Below are positions 17,519 to 25,794 of a stretch of 64,000 bases of DNA, piece after piece. The notes under the pieces were generated by a model. The model worked only from the letters and a program-made list of their open reading frames with translations, had not been told where the DNA came from and searched no databases. The stretch's first letter is position 1. Each line of letters starts with the position of its first letter. Source of the stretch: Cryobacterium algoritolerans (lineage in GTDB: Bacteria > Actinomycetota > Actinomycetes > Actinomycetales > Microbacteriaceae); assembly GCF_004402785.1 (NCBI RefSeq), contig NZ_SOFP01000075.1, positions 1 to 64,000 of the forward strand. The letters run 5' to 3'. The translations under genes and the position numbers were made by a program.

Positions 17519-17593
17519 TCCGTACCCGACTGCCGCGGCGGTGGCACCCTCAGACACTGTTTTCGACGTGGTGGCACTGCCGGGACCGGGGGA

Positions 17594-18307
17594 CTATTCC
17601 GCTCGCCACGGAAGCCGGCGGCCCCTGATCAACAGCCAGAAGATCAGCGCCACCTCGCCTACGAAGAGGAACTGGCCGAAGACGGCGGTGAAGCCGGGAA
17701 CGAGCACGGTTCCGACCGCGTCTGCCAGGTAGCCGAGGCCCGCAACAGCGAGCAGGATGCCGAAGATCCGCGCCATGAACCCGGATCGGTAGGCCAGGTA
17801 GCCGACCAGGAGCAGATGAATGCCGAAGACGCCGAGTCCGGTCACCCAGATGGCGGTGAACGCTTCGATCGAGCGAAGGGACGCGACGGGGTGATCGAGG
17901 AGCGTGTACGCGTTCACCAGCTGGCCGATGGCTACCATGAAGACGCCCGCGAAGACCACCCGCGCCCACGCCGCCACGGCCGAGAGGACCGGACTCACCG
18001 ACCGAAACAGCGCGTACAGTGCGCCGGCGACGATGAGGTCGAGGATCGTCACGACGAACAGGCTGCCGATGCCGGCGAGGAACAGCGACCCCGATTCGGA
18101 GATGTCCTGGGCGGTTTTCACCGCGTTCCCCGGCGTGACGAGTGGCACGATGGCGCCGAAGTTGCCGAGGCCGGCCAGCACGGCCATCAGTGCCAGGGCG
18201 GTCCCTGCGACCAGGCTTGCCGTGCGGGGCGGCCAAGTCGTGAAATTCAGTCTGGCCGGACGCCGTTCCCCGACGGTCTCGTTGGCGGTCTGCCGGACTG
18301 CGGTCAT
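17594..18307 (-). CDS. DUF4386 family membrane protein
   Basis: The 237-residue protein has about six to seven transmembrane helices and the features of DUF4386 proteins: an N-terminal RTASLVAGTALALMAVLA-like helix, LVTPGNAVKTAQDISES in the first loop, and LVGYLAYRSGFMARIFGILLAVAGLGYLADA near the C-terminus. Members are often located in stress- or antibiotic-responsive clusters but have no known biochemical role. Its upstream region holds an AT-rich promoter with two copies of CGTYGTAAGCTT, unusual in this GC-rich window. Confidence 0.78.
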   Translation of the reverse strand: MTAVRQTANETVGERRPARLNFTTWPPRTASLVAGTALALMAVLAGLGNFGAIVPLVTPGNAVKTAQDISESGSLFLAGIGSLFVVTILDLIVAGALYALFRSVSPVLSAVAAWARVVFAGVFMVAIGQLVNAYTLLDHPVASLRSIEAFTAIWVTGLGVFGIHLLLVGYLAYRSGFMARIFGILLAVAGLGYLADAVGTVLVPGFTAVFGQFLFVGEVALIFWLLIRGRRLPWRAE

Positions 18308-18320
18308 CAGAACTTCCTTT

Positions 18321-18367
18321 CGTCGTAAGCTTATAATGTAAGTAATATATCGATACGTTGTAAGCTT
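18321..18367. promoter_or_regulatory. AT-rich promoter with direct repeats upstream of the DUF4386 gene
   Basis: CGTCGTAAGCTT (18321-18332) and CGTTGTAAGCTT (18356-18367) are near-identical 12-mers whose starts are 35 bp apart, flanking a 23-bp AT-rich core. They lie immediately upstream of the minus-strand DUF4386 gene start (18307). The spacing and location suggest a promoter with a regulator-binding pair. Confidence 0.5.
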
Positions 18368-18568
18368 GTCAATGAAAGACCCGGCTCGCCAGTTCCTCGT
18401 GGTTCCGCACCGACCAGCCCGTCGGGTGGCTCACCGCCTGCCTTTTCGCGATCCAGCGCGGTGCGGCCTCCGAGGTCCGGCTGTTCTCGCCCTGGTCTCC
18501 GAGCCGGGCAAGCGGATGCCGCCCGCCTTGCTACAGCGGGGAGGCGACTTCAGCGTCAGAATGGGCGC

Positions 18569-18889
18569 ATGAGAGCCGAGATCCTGTACATCGCCGATTG
18601 CCCGAACTCGGCTGCCGCCGGGGTTGTGCTCCGGGACGCGCTGGATGAGACCGGGCACTCCAATGTCGTGATCGAGTTCCGACTGCTGACCTCGAGCGAG
18701 CAGGCCGCGGAGGTTCCGTTTGCCGGATCACCCACGATCCTGCTGGACGGGGTCGACGCGTTCCCGCCGAGTGCGCGAGTCACGGATCTGGCCTGCCGGG
18801 TCTACCGAAGCGGTCAGGGACCGGCCGGAGTTCCCTCGGCGGTCGATCTCGCCGACGTAATCCGCGAACGATCGGACACCGCGCCCTGA
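18569..18889 (+). CDS. Thioredoxin-fold small protein
   Basis: The 106-residue product has a thioredoxin-like beginning (EILYIADCPNSAAA) with a single Cys where CxxC would be, then VIEFRLLTSSEQAAEVPFAGSPTILLDG, which contains the cis-Pro segment SPTI of the fold, and a Cys in LACRVYR. Proteins of this type appear near mercury or metal genes as alkylmercury lyase-like relatives. With one Cys in the active site, a classical disulfide reductase mechanism is unlikely. No metal genes are immediately adjacent. The start ATG 18569 begins the recognisable domain. Confidence 0.65.
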   Translation: MRAEILYIADCPNSAAAGVVLRDALDETGHSNVVIEFRLLTSSEQAAEVPFAGSPTILLDGVDAFPPSARVTDLACRVYRSGQGPAGVPSAVDLADVIRERSDTAP

Positions 18890-19069
18890 CGTGTGTCGTC
18901 TGCAGTCCCGCGCCGATCCGGCTCGACCGGCTCGGCGCGTCGTCTGCCGGCCGGGCGGCGCTGTTCCGCCCGCATGCAGACCACGTTCATTCCCCCGTCA
19001 CCTCACGGACACCTGGGGCGGCTTGTCTGGTCTGCGGGTTGGGCACCGGCCCCCCATATGGAGGACACG

Positions 19070-20650
19070 ATGAAGTACACGAAAATCGGCGTGACCACGG
19101 CGGTGGGCCTGGGACTGGGCCTGGCCGTTCTCACCGCAGCCACACTTCCCGCGGCCGCAACCCCGGATTCGGGCACTGCCGGTGTGGCAGCGAACTCGGC
19201 CTTCGGCATCCAGAACAATGTTCTCGCCGCCGGGCTCGAGCAGAGCCCCGTGGCCTACGGCCAGCTGCCGCTGGCCAACCCGCACGGCGGGATCTCGCAC
19301 TACGGGTACAACACCGCCAACGGCGGTCCGCTGACCCAGGATGCGAAAGAGGCCTTCAAGACCGAGCCGGACAAGAACGTCTACCTCACCCTCGGCGGAA
19401 AGCACTTCCTGTTCCAGGGCCACGAGGGCGGACCGCAGGGATACGTCACCCGGGTCAACCTTGACGAAAAGGACCTCACCAAGAGGGTGACCCTGATTGC
19501 GGATACCCGGTCCGACGGAGCCGCGGTTCCCACCTTCGACGGCATCACCTGGGACCCGTTCACGCACCAGCTCCTCCTGGCCGCCGAGGCCGCGGCACCG
19601 AAGGGTGGCGTCTTCGGCGTCACGCTCGACGACAACGGCGACCCGGTCGACGGCAAGATCGTCCCCCTGTCGGCGCTGGGTTCCGGCGGCTATGAGGGCA
19701 TCCAGAACGACTCGGCCGGGAACGTCTGGCTGGTGGAGGACATCGGCGGAGCCAAGAAGTCTGGCGGCAAGGTGCCCAACAGCTACGTCTACCGGTTCAC
19801 CCCGGCGAAGGCCGGCGACCTGTCCACCGGCACCCTGCAGGCCCTGCAGGTGAGCCGCACCGACGGCTCCCCTGTCACGGCCAAGCAGCTTGCCGACAAC
19901 CCGTCCGACCAGTTCGTCACCGACCTGCACAGCTACGGCGCGTCGTTCAACACGAAGTGGGTCACGGTCACCCCCGGCGCCGACAACGGTGCAACCGCCG
20001 CCGCCGCGGCCGCCGATGCCACCCCGTTCAAGCGCCCCGAGAACGGTGTCTTCCGCCCGGGTACCTCGTTCGGTGAGTTCTACTTCACCGAGACCGGTGA
20101 CACCGACAAGAACAGCACCCTCCCCGGCGCATTTGGCGGCGTCTTCCGCTTGAGCCAGTCGTCCCCGACGGCACAGACCGGCACATTGTCCCCCGCGTTC
20201 CTCGGCGACCTGGAGCACACGGGACTGGACAACATCCAATTCGCCACCAAGGACAAGCTTCTCGTGGTCGAGGATGCCGGCGACTCGCTCCACGCCCAGC
20301 GCGACGCCCTCGACTCGGGCTACCTGCTGGACCTCGCCAAGAGCGGCAAGACGGGTCCGGAAGCGGTGCGCTGGCTGGCTGAGGGCCGTGACGCATCCGC
20401 GACCTACGACCACACCACCAGCCCCGGCTACAACGACGGTGACAACGAGATCACCGGCATCCACGTGTCCAACGGTGACCCGACGGCCGCCGGAATTCTC
20501 GGCACCCAGCTCCCGCAGATGATGACCGGCGAATGGCGCACGTTCTGGACCCAGCAGCACGGCGACAATGTGACCTGGGAACTGCACAGCGCGGCCGCCG
20601 CCGACTCGCACGGCGAAGACCGGCACGACGGCAAGAACGACCGGGACTAG
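19070..20650 (+). CDS. PhoX/DUF839-like secreted protein
   Basis: The 526-residue protein has a signal peptide (hydrophobic residues about 9-28, cleavage near PAAA) and resembles the PhoX/DUF839 family. Recognisable parts are GYNTANGGPLTQDAK, FDGITWDPFTHQLLLAAE, GYEGIQNDSAGNVWLVED, GVFRPGTSFGEFYFTETGDT and GLDNIQFATKDKLLVVED, all in beta-propeller-like order. PhoX enzymes are Ca/Fe-dependent extracytoplasmic phosphatases; the exact metal ligands were not verified. ATG 19070 is preferred because GGAGG lies five bases upstream, although an ATG 12 bp earlier is in frame. A good terminator hairpin follows. Confidence 0.75.
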   Translation: MKYTKIGVTTAVGLGLGLAVLTAATLPAAATPDSGTAGVAANSAFGIQNNVLAAGLEQSPVAYGQLPLANPHGGISHYGYNTANGGPLTQDAKEAFKTEPDKNVYLTLGGKHFLFQGHEGGPQGYVTRVNLDEKDLTKRVTLIADTRSDGAAVPTFDGITWDPFTHQLLLAAEAAAPKGGVFGVTLDDNGDPVDGKIVPLSALGSGGYEGIQNDSAGNVWLVEDIGGAKKSGGKVPNSYVYRFTPAKAGDLSTGTLQALQVSRTDGSPVTAKQLADNPSDQFVTDLHSYGASFNTKWVTVTPGADNGATAAAAAADATPFKRPENGVFRPGTSFGEFYFTETGDTDKNSTLPGAFGGVFRLSQSSPTAQTGTLSPAFLGDLEHTGLDNIQFATKDKLLVVEDAGDSLHAQRDALDSGYLLDLAKSGKTGPEAVRWLAEGRDASATYDHTTSPGYNDGDNEITGIHVSNGDPTAAGILGTQLPQMMTGEWRTFWTQQHGDNVTWELHSAAAADSHGEDRHDGKNDRD

Positions 20651-20682
20651 GCACCCACCCAGCCCGTTCCGCACCGAACGGA

Positions 20683-20717
20683 CGATGCCCCGGTTGCCGC
20701 CAGCGACCGGGGCATCG
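20683..20717. terminator. Terminator hairpin after the PhoX-like gene
   Basis: CGATGCCCCGGT (20683-20694) and ACCGGGGCATCG (20706-20717) form a perfect 12-bp stem with an 11-base loop, 32 bp after the PhoX-like stop and before the convergent ClC remnant. No T run follows. Confidence 0.8.
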
Positions 20718-20752
20718 CTCTGTCCGGGGCGTCGCCCCGGCCGGAACTCCGG

Positions 20753-21657
20753 TCAGTCCACTTCGACGTTCCGCCGGCGACCGAGAAGATACGCCACCAG
20801 GACGGCGCCGGAGGTGGCTAGCAGCATCGGGATGACCAGCGACGGTCCCTCGTGCGTGAACTCGAGCACCAGGACGAGTGCCGTCAGCGGTGCGCGCATG
20901 GCTGCCGCGAGGAACCTGGCGGCGGCGATGAACGCGAATGCCGCCGGCGGAATCCCCGGCCAGACGAGATCCCACAGGCCTCCGGTCACGGCGCGGAACG
21001 CGAGGGAGGGCGTCAGCGTACCTCCGGCAGCGCCGCTGCCGATGGTCGCGATGGTCACCGCGACCTTCCCCGCAAGCAGGAGCGCGACTAATCCGATTGG
21101 CACGGTGGCATCAAACGCGATCTGGCGCAGGGAGCGCCCGTTGCCCAGGATTGCCGGCAGAGCGACGGAGACGAGACCAACCGCAGCGAACACCGGGGGC
21201 ATGCCGATCAGGATTCCCCGGCCACGGGGCCGCCGGTCCTCGGCCATATGGGCCAGGCGCACGAAGCCGACGGCCGCGATCCCGAGCACCGGACCGGCGA
21301 GGACGGACCAGACGAGGAGGGACGGGGTCGAAGTGAGGTGCGGCACTGCGTAGAGAAGGGGCGGTGGGAACGACGAGCCTCGCGACGAGCGTCGCGATCG
21401 CGGAGGTCGCGAGGGCAGGCAGGACGGTGGCGAGGCTCAGCTCGGCGAGCAGAATTTCCACCGTGAACACCGCACCCCCGAGCGGCACGTTGTAGACGGC
21501 GGCGAGGCCGGCGCCGGCGCCGCAGGCCACAAGGATGGGCCCGGAGCAGCACGGTGACCGCGAGACCGCTGATGCCCGCCCCCAGGCCGACGAGCGCGGT
21601 GACGACGACCAGCCGCACGACCCACGACGGAGTGACCGATTTCCACGCGAGTCTCAC
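20753..21657 (-). pseudogene. ClC-type chloride channel/antiporter, degenerate
   Basis: Three minus-strand frames together give a broken ClC protein. The start (GTG about 21657) encodes a first helix (VVRLVVVTALVGLGAGISGLAV). A second frame continues with ILVACGAGAGLAAVYNVPLGG and VEILLAELSLATVLPALATSA. A third frame (21346 down to 20753) supplies the C-terminal helices including IGSGAAGGTLTPSLA. About 110 residues are missing between the first two pieces, including the GKEGP selectivity-filter segment, and an extra base changes frame near 21345. The gene cannot encode a working channel unless the assembly is wrong. Confidence 0.8.
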
Positions 21658-21874
21658 TCGTCGATCGTAACCGCGGGCACTGAGACCGCCTTGGCGCGCG
21701 CCGTCCACGGCTGCCGGTCGCTGAGAGCATTCACAGCGACCGGCGTCCGCTGCGTGGATTGCGCCAGGGGCGTCGCGGGACGCGTAGGCTCTGGTCTGTC
21801 CCATGCGCCGGGCGTCTCCCGCACGATCACGATCCCGAATCGTCGGGGGCCGCGCACGAGCCCACAATCGAAAG

Positions 21875-22762
21875 GTGAACGCGTTGGTTCACTCGAGCAT
21901 TCCGAGCCCGTCCATCAGCTACTTCGACATCGGTCCCCTGCGCGTCCACATCTACGCGCTGTGCATCCTGACCGGCATTGTCCTGGCGACCTGGCTGTCG
22001 TCGAAACGACTGAGCTCGCGTGGGGGCAGACCGGGCATGGTCCTGGACATCGCCATCTGGACCGTCCCTATTGGTATCGTCGGTGGCCGTTTGTATCACG
22101 TCGTGACGCATCCGACCGACTACTTCTTCCCCGGCGCCGACCTGTGGAAGGTGCTTTTCGTCTGGGAGGGCGGCCTGGCGATCTTCGGCTCGATCCTCTT
22201 CGGCAGCATCGGGGCGTACATCGGATGTCGCCGGGCTGGCATCCGGTTCTTCTCCTTCGCCGATGCGCTCGCTCCTGGTCTCCTCCTCGCCCAGGCCTTC
22301 GGCCGGTTCGGCAACTACTTCAACCACGAGTTGTACGGCGGCCCGACGACGCTCCCCTGGGGACTTGAGATCGAACAGACCAATGCCGCGTTCCCCGCGG
22401 GCCTGCCGGCTGGAACCCTCTTCCAGCCCTTGTTCCTCTACGAGATGATCTGGAACACACTCGGCGTACTTGTGCTCCTCTTCGTGCTCGAGCGCCGGTT
22501 CACCATGCGCTGGGGCAAGGCACTCGGCTTCTACCTGCTCTGGTACGGCGCGGGCCGCGCGTTCCTCGAATCGTGGCGTCTTGATCCGACGGAGTTCTAC
22601 TTCCTCGGTCTCAAAATCAACACTGACATCGCACTCGTGGCCGCTGTGGCCGGAATCGTGCTCATCATCATCCAGACGAGGCGTCACCCCGGCCCGGAAA
22701 CGTCGATCTACCTGAAGCCGCAGGATTCCGTCGTCGCGAGCGCTCCGGCGTCGGAGGCCTGA
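21875..22762 (+). CDS. lgt: Prolipoprotein diacylglyceryl transferase
   Basis: The 295-residue polytopic membrane enzyme transfers diacylglycerol from phosphatidylglycerol to the Cys of lipoprotein precursors. The Lgt signature GRFGNYFNHELYGGPT is intact, as are IPSPSISYFDIGPLRVHIYAL at the start, VGGRLYHVVTH, and YEMIWNTLGVLVLL. The start is probably GTG 21875, with TTG 21884 possible. The end overlaps the minus-strand copC-like frame by 95 bp. It is an essential housekeeping gene in many Actinobacteria and appears whole. Confidence 0.93.
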   Translation: MNALVHSSIPSPSISYFDIGPLRVHIYALCILTGIVLATWLSSKRLSSRGGRPGMVLDIAIWTVPIGIVGGRLYHVVTHPTDYFFPGADLWKVLFVWEGGLAIFGSILFGSIGAYIGCRRAGIRFFSFADALAPGLLLAQAFGRFGNYFNHELYGGPTTLPWGLEIEQTNAAFPAGLPAGTLFQPLFLYEMIWNTLGVLVLLFVLERRFTMRWGKALGFYLLWYGAGRAFLESWRLDPTEFYFLGLKINTDIALVAAVAGIVLIIIQTRRHPGPETSIYLKPQDSVVASAPASEA

Positions 22763-23279
22763 GCGCCAAACTCGCCGCCGCGCTGAGGAGCGTGCGCAGC
22801 TCTGCCAGAATCGGTGCACGGCCGGAGACGACGACCTTCTCATCCACGACGAGGACGAGGGTGCTCATGACGCCGTGGCCGGCGACCGCGGCGTCGGCGA
22901 CCGAAGTCGGGGTGGGAGCCGCGGTCGAGGTCGGCCGGGCGTAGGCCGCCGACGCCCGCGTGCCGACCGCGAAGGTGAGCGACCAGGAGACGGGGTGCCC
23001 GTCGACCGAGACGACCCGCCAGCGCACCTGGTAGTCGCCATCGGGCATCCCTTTCTTGAGCGTCTGGGTGGCTTCGGTCCCGTCGAGCAGAACGGTTCCG
23101 TCTGCCCAGTCCTTGCCCGTGCTGTCGGCAACGACAACGATGGCGCCGAGGCTGAGAACGTCCTCGGTGAAGACGGGGCTGACCTCCGTCGGCACCGTGG
23201 AACTCACTACGACGACGAGTGCGAGAGCGGCAGCCGCAAGGGCGCCGACTACCCAGCGGGAGCATTTCGGGTCGGACAT
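22668..23279 (-). pseudogene. CopC-domain copper resistance protein, degenerate
   Basis: A 203-codon frame has a signal/hydrophobic start (VVGALAAAALALVVVVSS) and the C-terminal half of a CopC domain: DVLSLGAIVVVADSTGKDW, MPDGDYQVRWRVVSVDGHPVSWSLTFAVG. The beginning of the domain, where the mature N-terminal His that binds Cu(II) should sit, is deleted: the text jumps from the signal segment into PTEVSPVF. The usual C-terminal transmembrane helix is also replaced by unrelated sequence read through the antisense of lgt. It is best seen as a decayed periplasmic copper-binding protein gene. Confidence 0.65.
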
Positions 23280-23539
23280 GGTCTGGCCTCCGGGTCTATG
23301 GTGCGAGCGGCTCGCACACGGTCATGTGGGTTTGGAGCGTCGTCGGTGCGATCCCGCCGGGCGCTTCGACGCGTCAGACAGGTCGACGGGTCGACGGGTC
23401 GACCATTCCGACTGACCGACGGATGTGAAGCCCGGAACCGCGCGGATGCGACGTCTACGACTGTCGCGGCGGCACGGGAACGGGGGTGCTGCGAATGTGG
23501 CTCAGAATGCGGTTCGGCCGACCGGCGGTCCACGGCGGG

Positions 23540-24117
23540 TCAGGCAAGACCGAAGGACCGCGAACGGAGAGGGTACACATCGACTGCGACCACCGAACCC
23601 TGCACTGCGCGAACGACGACCGGCACGAGGTCACCGCCCCAGCGAAGCACCCCCGCGAGTCCGGATGCCGTGAGGTCGACGAGGAACCAGACCGCCTTCT
23701 CACCGCGGTGAAGGGCGGCGATCGTCAGGACCGCAGCGATGCCGTGGGCTGCCCACATCCAGATGTCACGGCCCGAAGACGCGGCCGCAGACATCCCCAT
23801 GGAGTCGACCGTGGCCCCGATTCTCGGGGAGATCGACACGAAGCCGTGATGGCCGGATGAGGTCAGGATCGGTGCCGCGGCACCGGAGCCAGCCAGAACA
23901 CGACGTGGAGGACAATCTGGCTGAAGGCCACGGAGACCGACGACCGCAGCAGAGAGAGGGCCTTTCCCGCCCATGCGACAGTGACCATGCCGGAAAACGC
24001 CAGCGCGAGCGCAATTCTCACCGGTCGCGGCGCCGCGCCACCGGCCACGACGTGGGAGAGGGCCGCGACGAACACCGCGAATGTCGCCGTGAGCCAGCCA
24101 CGAACGAACCTGCCCGA
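23540..24117 (-). pseudogene. Membrane protein remnant, frameshifted
   Basis: Two frames give one membrane protein. The upstream frame, up to about 23870, encodes hydrophobic helices (WLTATFAVFVAALSHVVAGG, IALALAFSGMVTVAWAGKALSLL, FSQIVLHVVFWLAP). The downstream frame continues with RDIWMWAAHGIAAVLTIAALH, AVWFLVDLTASGLAGVL and VVVRAVQGSVVAVD, ending at 23540. The frames change near 23870. No good start codon precedes the first helix. The arrangement next to copC suggests a copper-associated membrane protein, but the family is not recognised with certainty. Confidence 0.5.
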
Positions 24118-24207
24118 GCGTGACGACAGGTGATCTCCCGAACAACGCTTCTTCTCCGCATGGAGAATTACTATTCCGACAACCCTATCGAGTAGACCTG
24201 CCAGTGG

Positions 24208-24714
24208 CTATGAGCCGGACGAGGTCGGGAAGAGCGGCCGACAGGTCCTGCAGACCTCTCCGTCTTCACCTTCCGCGGAACGATCCCACTGGGCGAGGGC
24301 ACGGTACTCGCTCGCCAGCCGTTCGAGCAGCGCCCAGGACAGCAGGGCGATCGCGGCGACCGCGACGACCGGGCGCCCGAATCCGTCCAGCAGAGGCACC
24401 ACCGTGCGCAGATCCGTCGACAGGTAGAGCGAGATCACACCGAGCATCGGCCAGCGCAGGTCGCACATGGTCGCTTCCGCGCCGATCGGGGCATCGAAGT
24501 AGCTGGCGACGACCAGGCCGACCAGCCCAGCGCCCGGGACGACGAGGAGGTAGCCCCACCACGTACCCGGGAACGTGATGGCTCCGCCTGCGTACCCGAC
24601 GGTGCCCGAGGCGACCACGAGCGCGACGACGACCCCGACGGCGACGCCGGCCGAGATCATCCGTCGTTTGACGGGCCAGGTTCGCAATTCGCTGAGGGTG
24701 CCCGCGATGTTCAT
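24208..24714 (-). CDS. Conserved membrane protein with C-terminal CxxC
   Basis: The 168-residue protein has about four transmembrane helices (MISAGVAVGVVVALVVASGTVGYAG, WWGYLLVVPGAGLVGLVVA, MLGVISLYLS, VVAVAAIALLSWALLERL), read as patterns, and a polar C-terminus with CRTC. Its ATG overlaps the stop of the upstream membrane gene as ATGA, so both are translated together. The pair is divergent from a CsoR/CstR-type repressor with the 16-bp palindrome between, so it is likely controlled by that regulator. The role is not established; the redox-type CxxC pairs suggest thiol or sulfur chemistry at the membrane. Confidence 0.7.
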   Translation of the reverse strand: MNIAGTLSELRTWPVKRRMISAGVAVGVVVALVVASGTVGYAGGAITFPGTWWGYLLVVPGAGLVGLVVASYFDAPIGAEATMCDLRWPMLGVISLYLSTDLRTVVPLLDGFGRPVVAVAAIALLSWALLERLASEYRALAQWDRSAEGEDGEVCRTCRPLFPTSSGS

Positions 24715-25268
24715 GGCAAGACTGATTCCGTGGTCGACTCGACCACTGTGAGGGCGCACGAACTCTCCCGGCTGAGGCGGGCGTGTAACGCCCAGCCGAG
24801 AAGAATGATTGATGCCCCTGCAAGGTACGGCTGCACCGGTCCGAAGAGCTGTAGCGCCCCACTGGCGCCGAGGGCCAGGAGCACGATCTTGTTGCAGACG
24901 GGGCAGCCCACGGCGAAGAATGTGATCATCCAGCCGGCGAGGCCGAGACGGCCCTCCGAGCGGCTGGGCGCCGCCCCCTCCGGGTAGGCCACGTAGGTGG
25001 CGAACACGAGTCCGGAGAGAATGGCGCTCACCGCGAGAACCGGCCAGGACCAGTTCGTCGGGGCAACCGCGCGGGCGAACAACGGCGTGTCGATCAGGTC
25101 GGTGGGAATCGCGATCACCAGGTAGGTACCGACCGCGGTGGCCAGGGCGATCCACCAGCGCCGAGCGGGCCATCGTCGAAGCGACCCACCCGCGATCGCG
25201 AGGGATCCTGCCAGCCGTGAGGCCGGCGGCCGCCCCGGATCGACTGCGGACGTTCGTTCACGCTGCAT
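24711..25268 (-). CDS. Conserved membrane protein with CPVC motif
   Basis: The 185-residue protein has about four transmembrane helices. A GCPVCNK motif lies within the third, giving a CxxC pair in or near the membrane. ATG 25268 is preferred because AGAGG precedes it at good spacing; ATG 25283 is also in frame. Its end overlaps the next gene as ATGA. It lies directly downstream of the 16-bp palindrome at 25333-25348 that also faces the csoR-like gene, so it is probably derepressed together with it. A thiol-carrying membrane role is plausible but unproven. Confidence 0.7.
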   Translation of the reverse strand: MQRERTSAVDPGRPPASRLAGSLAIAGGSLRRWPARRWWIALATAVGTYLVIAIPTDLIDTPLFARAVAPTNWSWPVLAVSAILSGLVFATYVAYPEGAAPSRSEGRLGLAGWMITFFAVGCPVCNKIVLLALGASGALQLFGPVQPYLAGASIILLGWALHARLSRESSCALTVVESTTESVLP

Positions 25269-25332
25269 CGCTGGCCTCTTCATAAGGCGGAGGTGAAATC
25301 CGGAAAGGACGAATACCCAAGGAGGTATTTTT

Positions 25333-25348
25333 ATACCGTACGGGGTAT
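25333..25348. promoter_or_regulatory. CsoR/CstR-type operator, copy 1
   Basis: The palindrome ATACC-N6-GGTAT lies between the divergent membrane pair (start 25268) and the repressor gene (start 25419). The same motif occurs at 28630, 28723 and 32885. It resembles known CsoR/CstR operators, which are GC-rich inside with AT-rich ends. It fits autoregulation and control of the membrane genes. Confidence 0.75.
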
Positions 25349-25418
25349 TCTGTTGAGGGTCAAACTCGATCGGGCACCCCTCCCGTCGACACCTCACACC
25401 AGCACGGGAACACACGAA

Positions 25419-25772
25419 ATGATCTCCTCACCAGACTCTGCGCCGCACCTCACTGCGCCCTCGGCGTCCCCCGGCGACGAGCCGACCGCCACTGCAGCCG
25501 CATCGACGAAGCTCGACGACCTGCGCAAGACCGTCAACCGGCTCAAGCGCGCCCAGGGACAGTTGGCCGCAGTGATCGCCGCCGTCGAATCCGGAGCAGA
25601 CTGCCGGGCCGTCGTCACGCAGCTGGCGGCGGTCTCCAGCGCGATCGACCGCGCCGGCTTCACGATCATCTCCACCGCCATGAAGGAATGTCTCACCGAG
25701 ACCGGTACGGACGGAGCCAAGAAGCCCCTTCGGGTCGAGGAACTCGAGAAACTGTTCCTCGCCCTCTCCTAG
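25419..25772 (+). CDS. CsoR/CstR-family repressor, probably persulfide-sensing
   Basis: The 117-residue protein is the all-helical DUF156/CsoR fold: LDDLRKTVNRLKRAQGQLAAV, SGADCRAVVTQLAAVSSAIDRAGF, TAMKECL. The two Cys are 29 residues apart, as in CsoR C36/C65 and in CstR. The residue aligned with CsoR His61 is Ala, so a complete Cu(I) site is absent. That arrangement points to a CstR-like sensor that responds to reactive sulfur through the Cys pair. The neighbours (TauE, rhodanese, CstB-like, thioredoxin) agree. An N-terminal Ser/Pro-rich extension precedes the domain. Confidence 0.85.
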   Translation: MISSPDSAPHLTAPSASPGDEPTATAAASTKLDDLRKTVNRLKRAQGQLAAVIAAVESGADCRAVVTQLAAVSSAIDRAGFTIISTAMKECLTETGTDGAKKPLRVEELEKLFLALS

Positions 25773-25794
25773 GCCGGCGCTGGAGTCTGACCGG

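Noticed and set aside
23381-23404. GGTCGACGGGTCGACG-type repeat as an operator
   Set aside because: A short run of GTCGACGG units next to a degraded gene; no consistent symmetry or position relative to a start.
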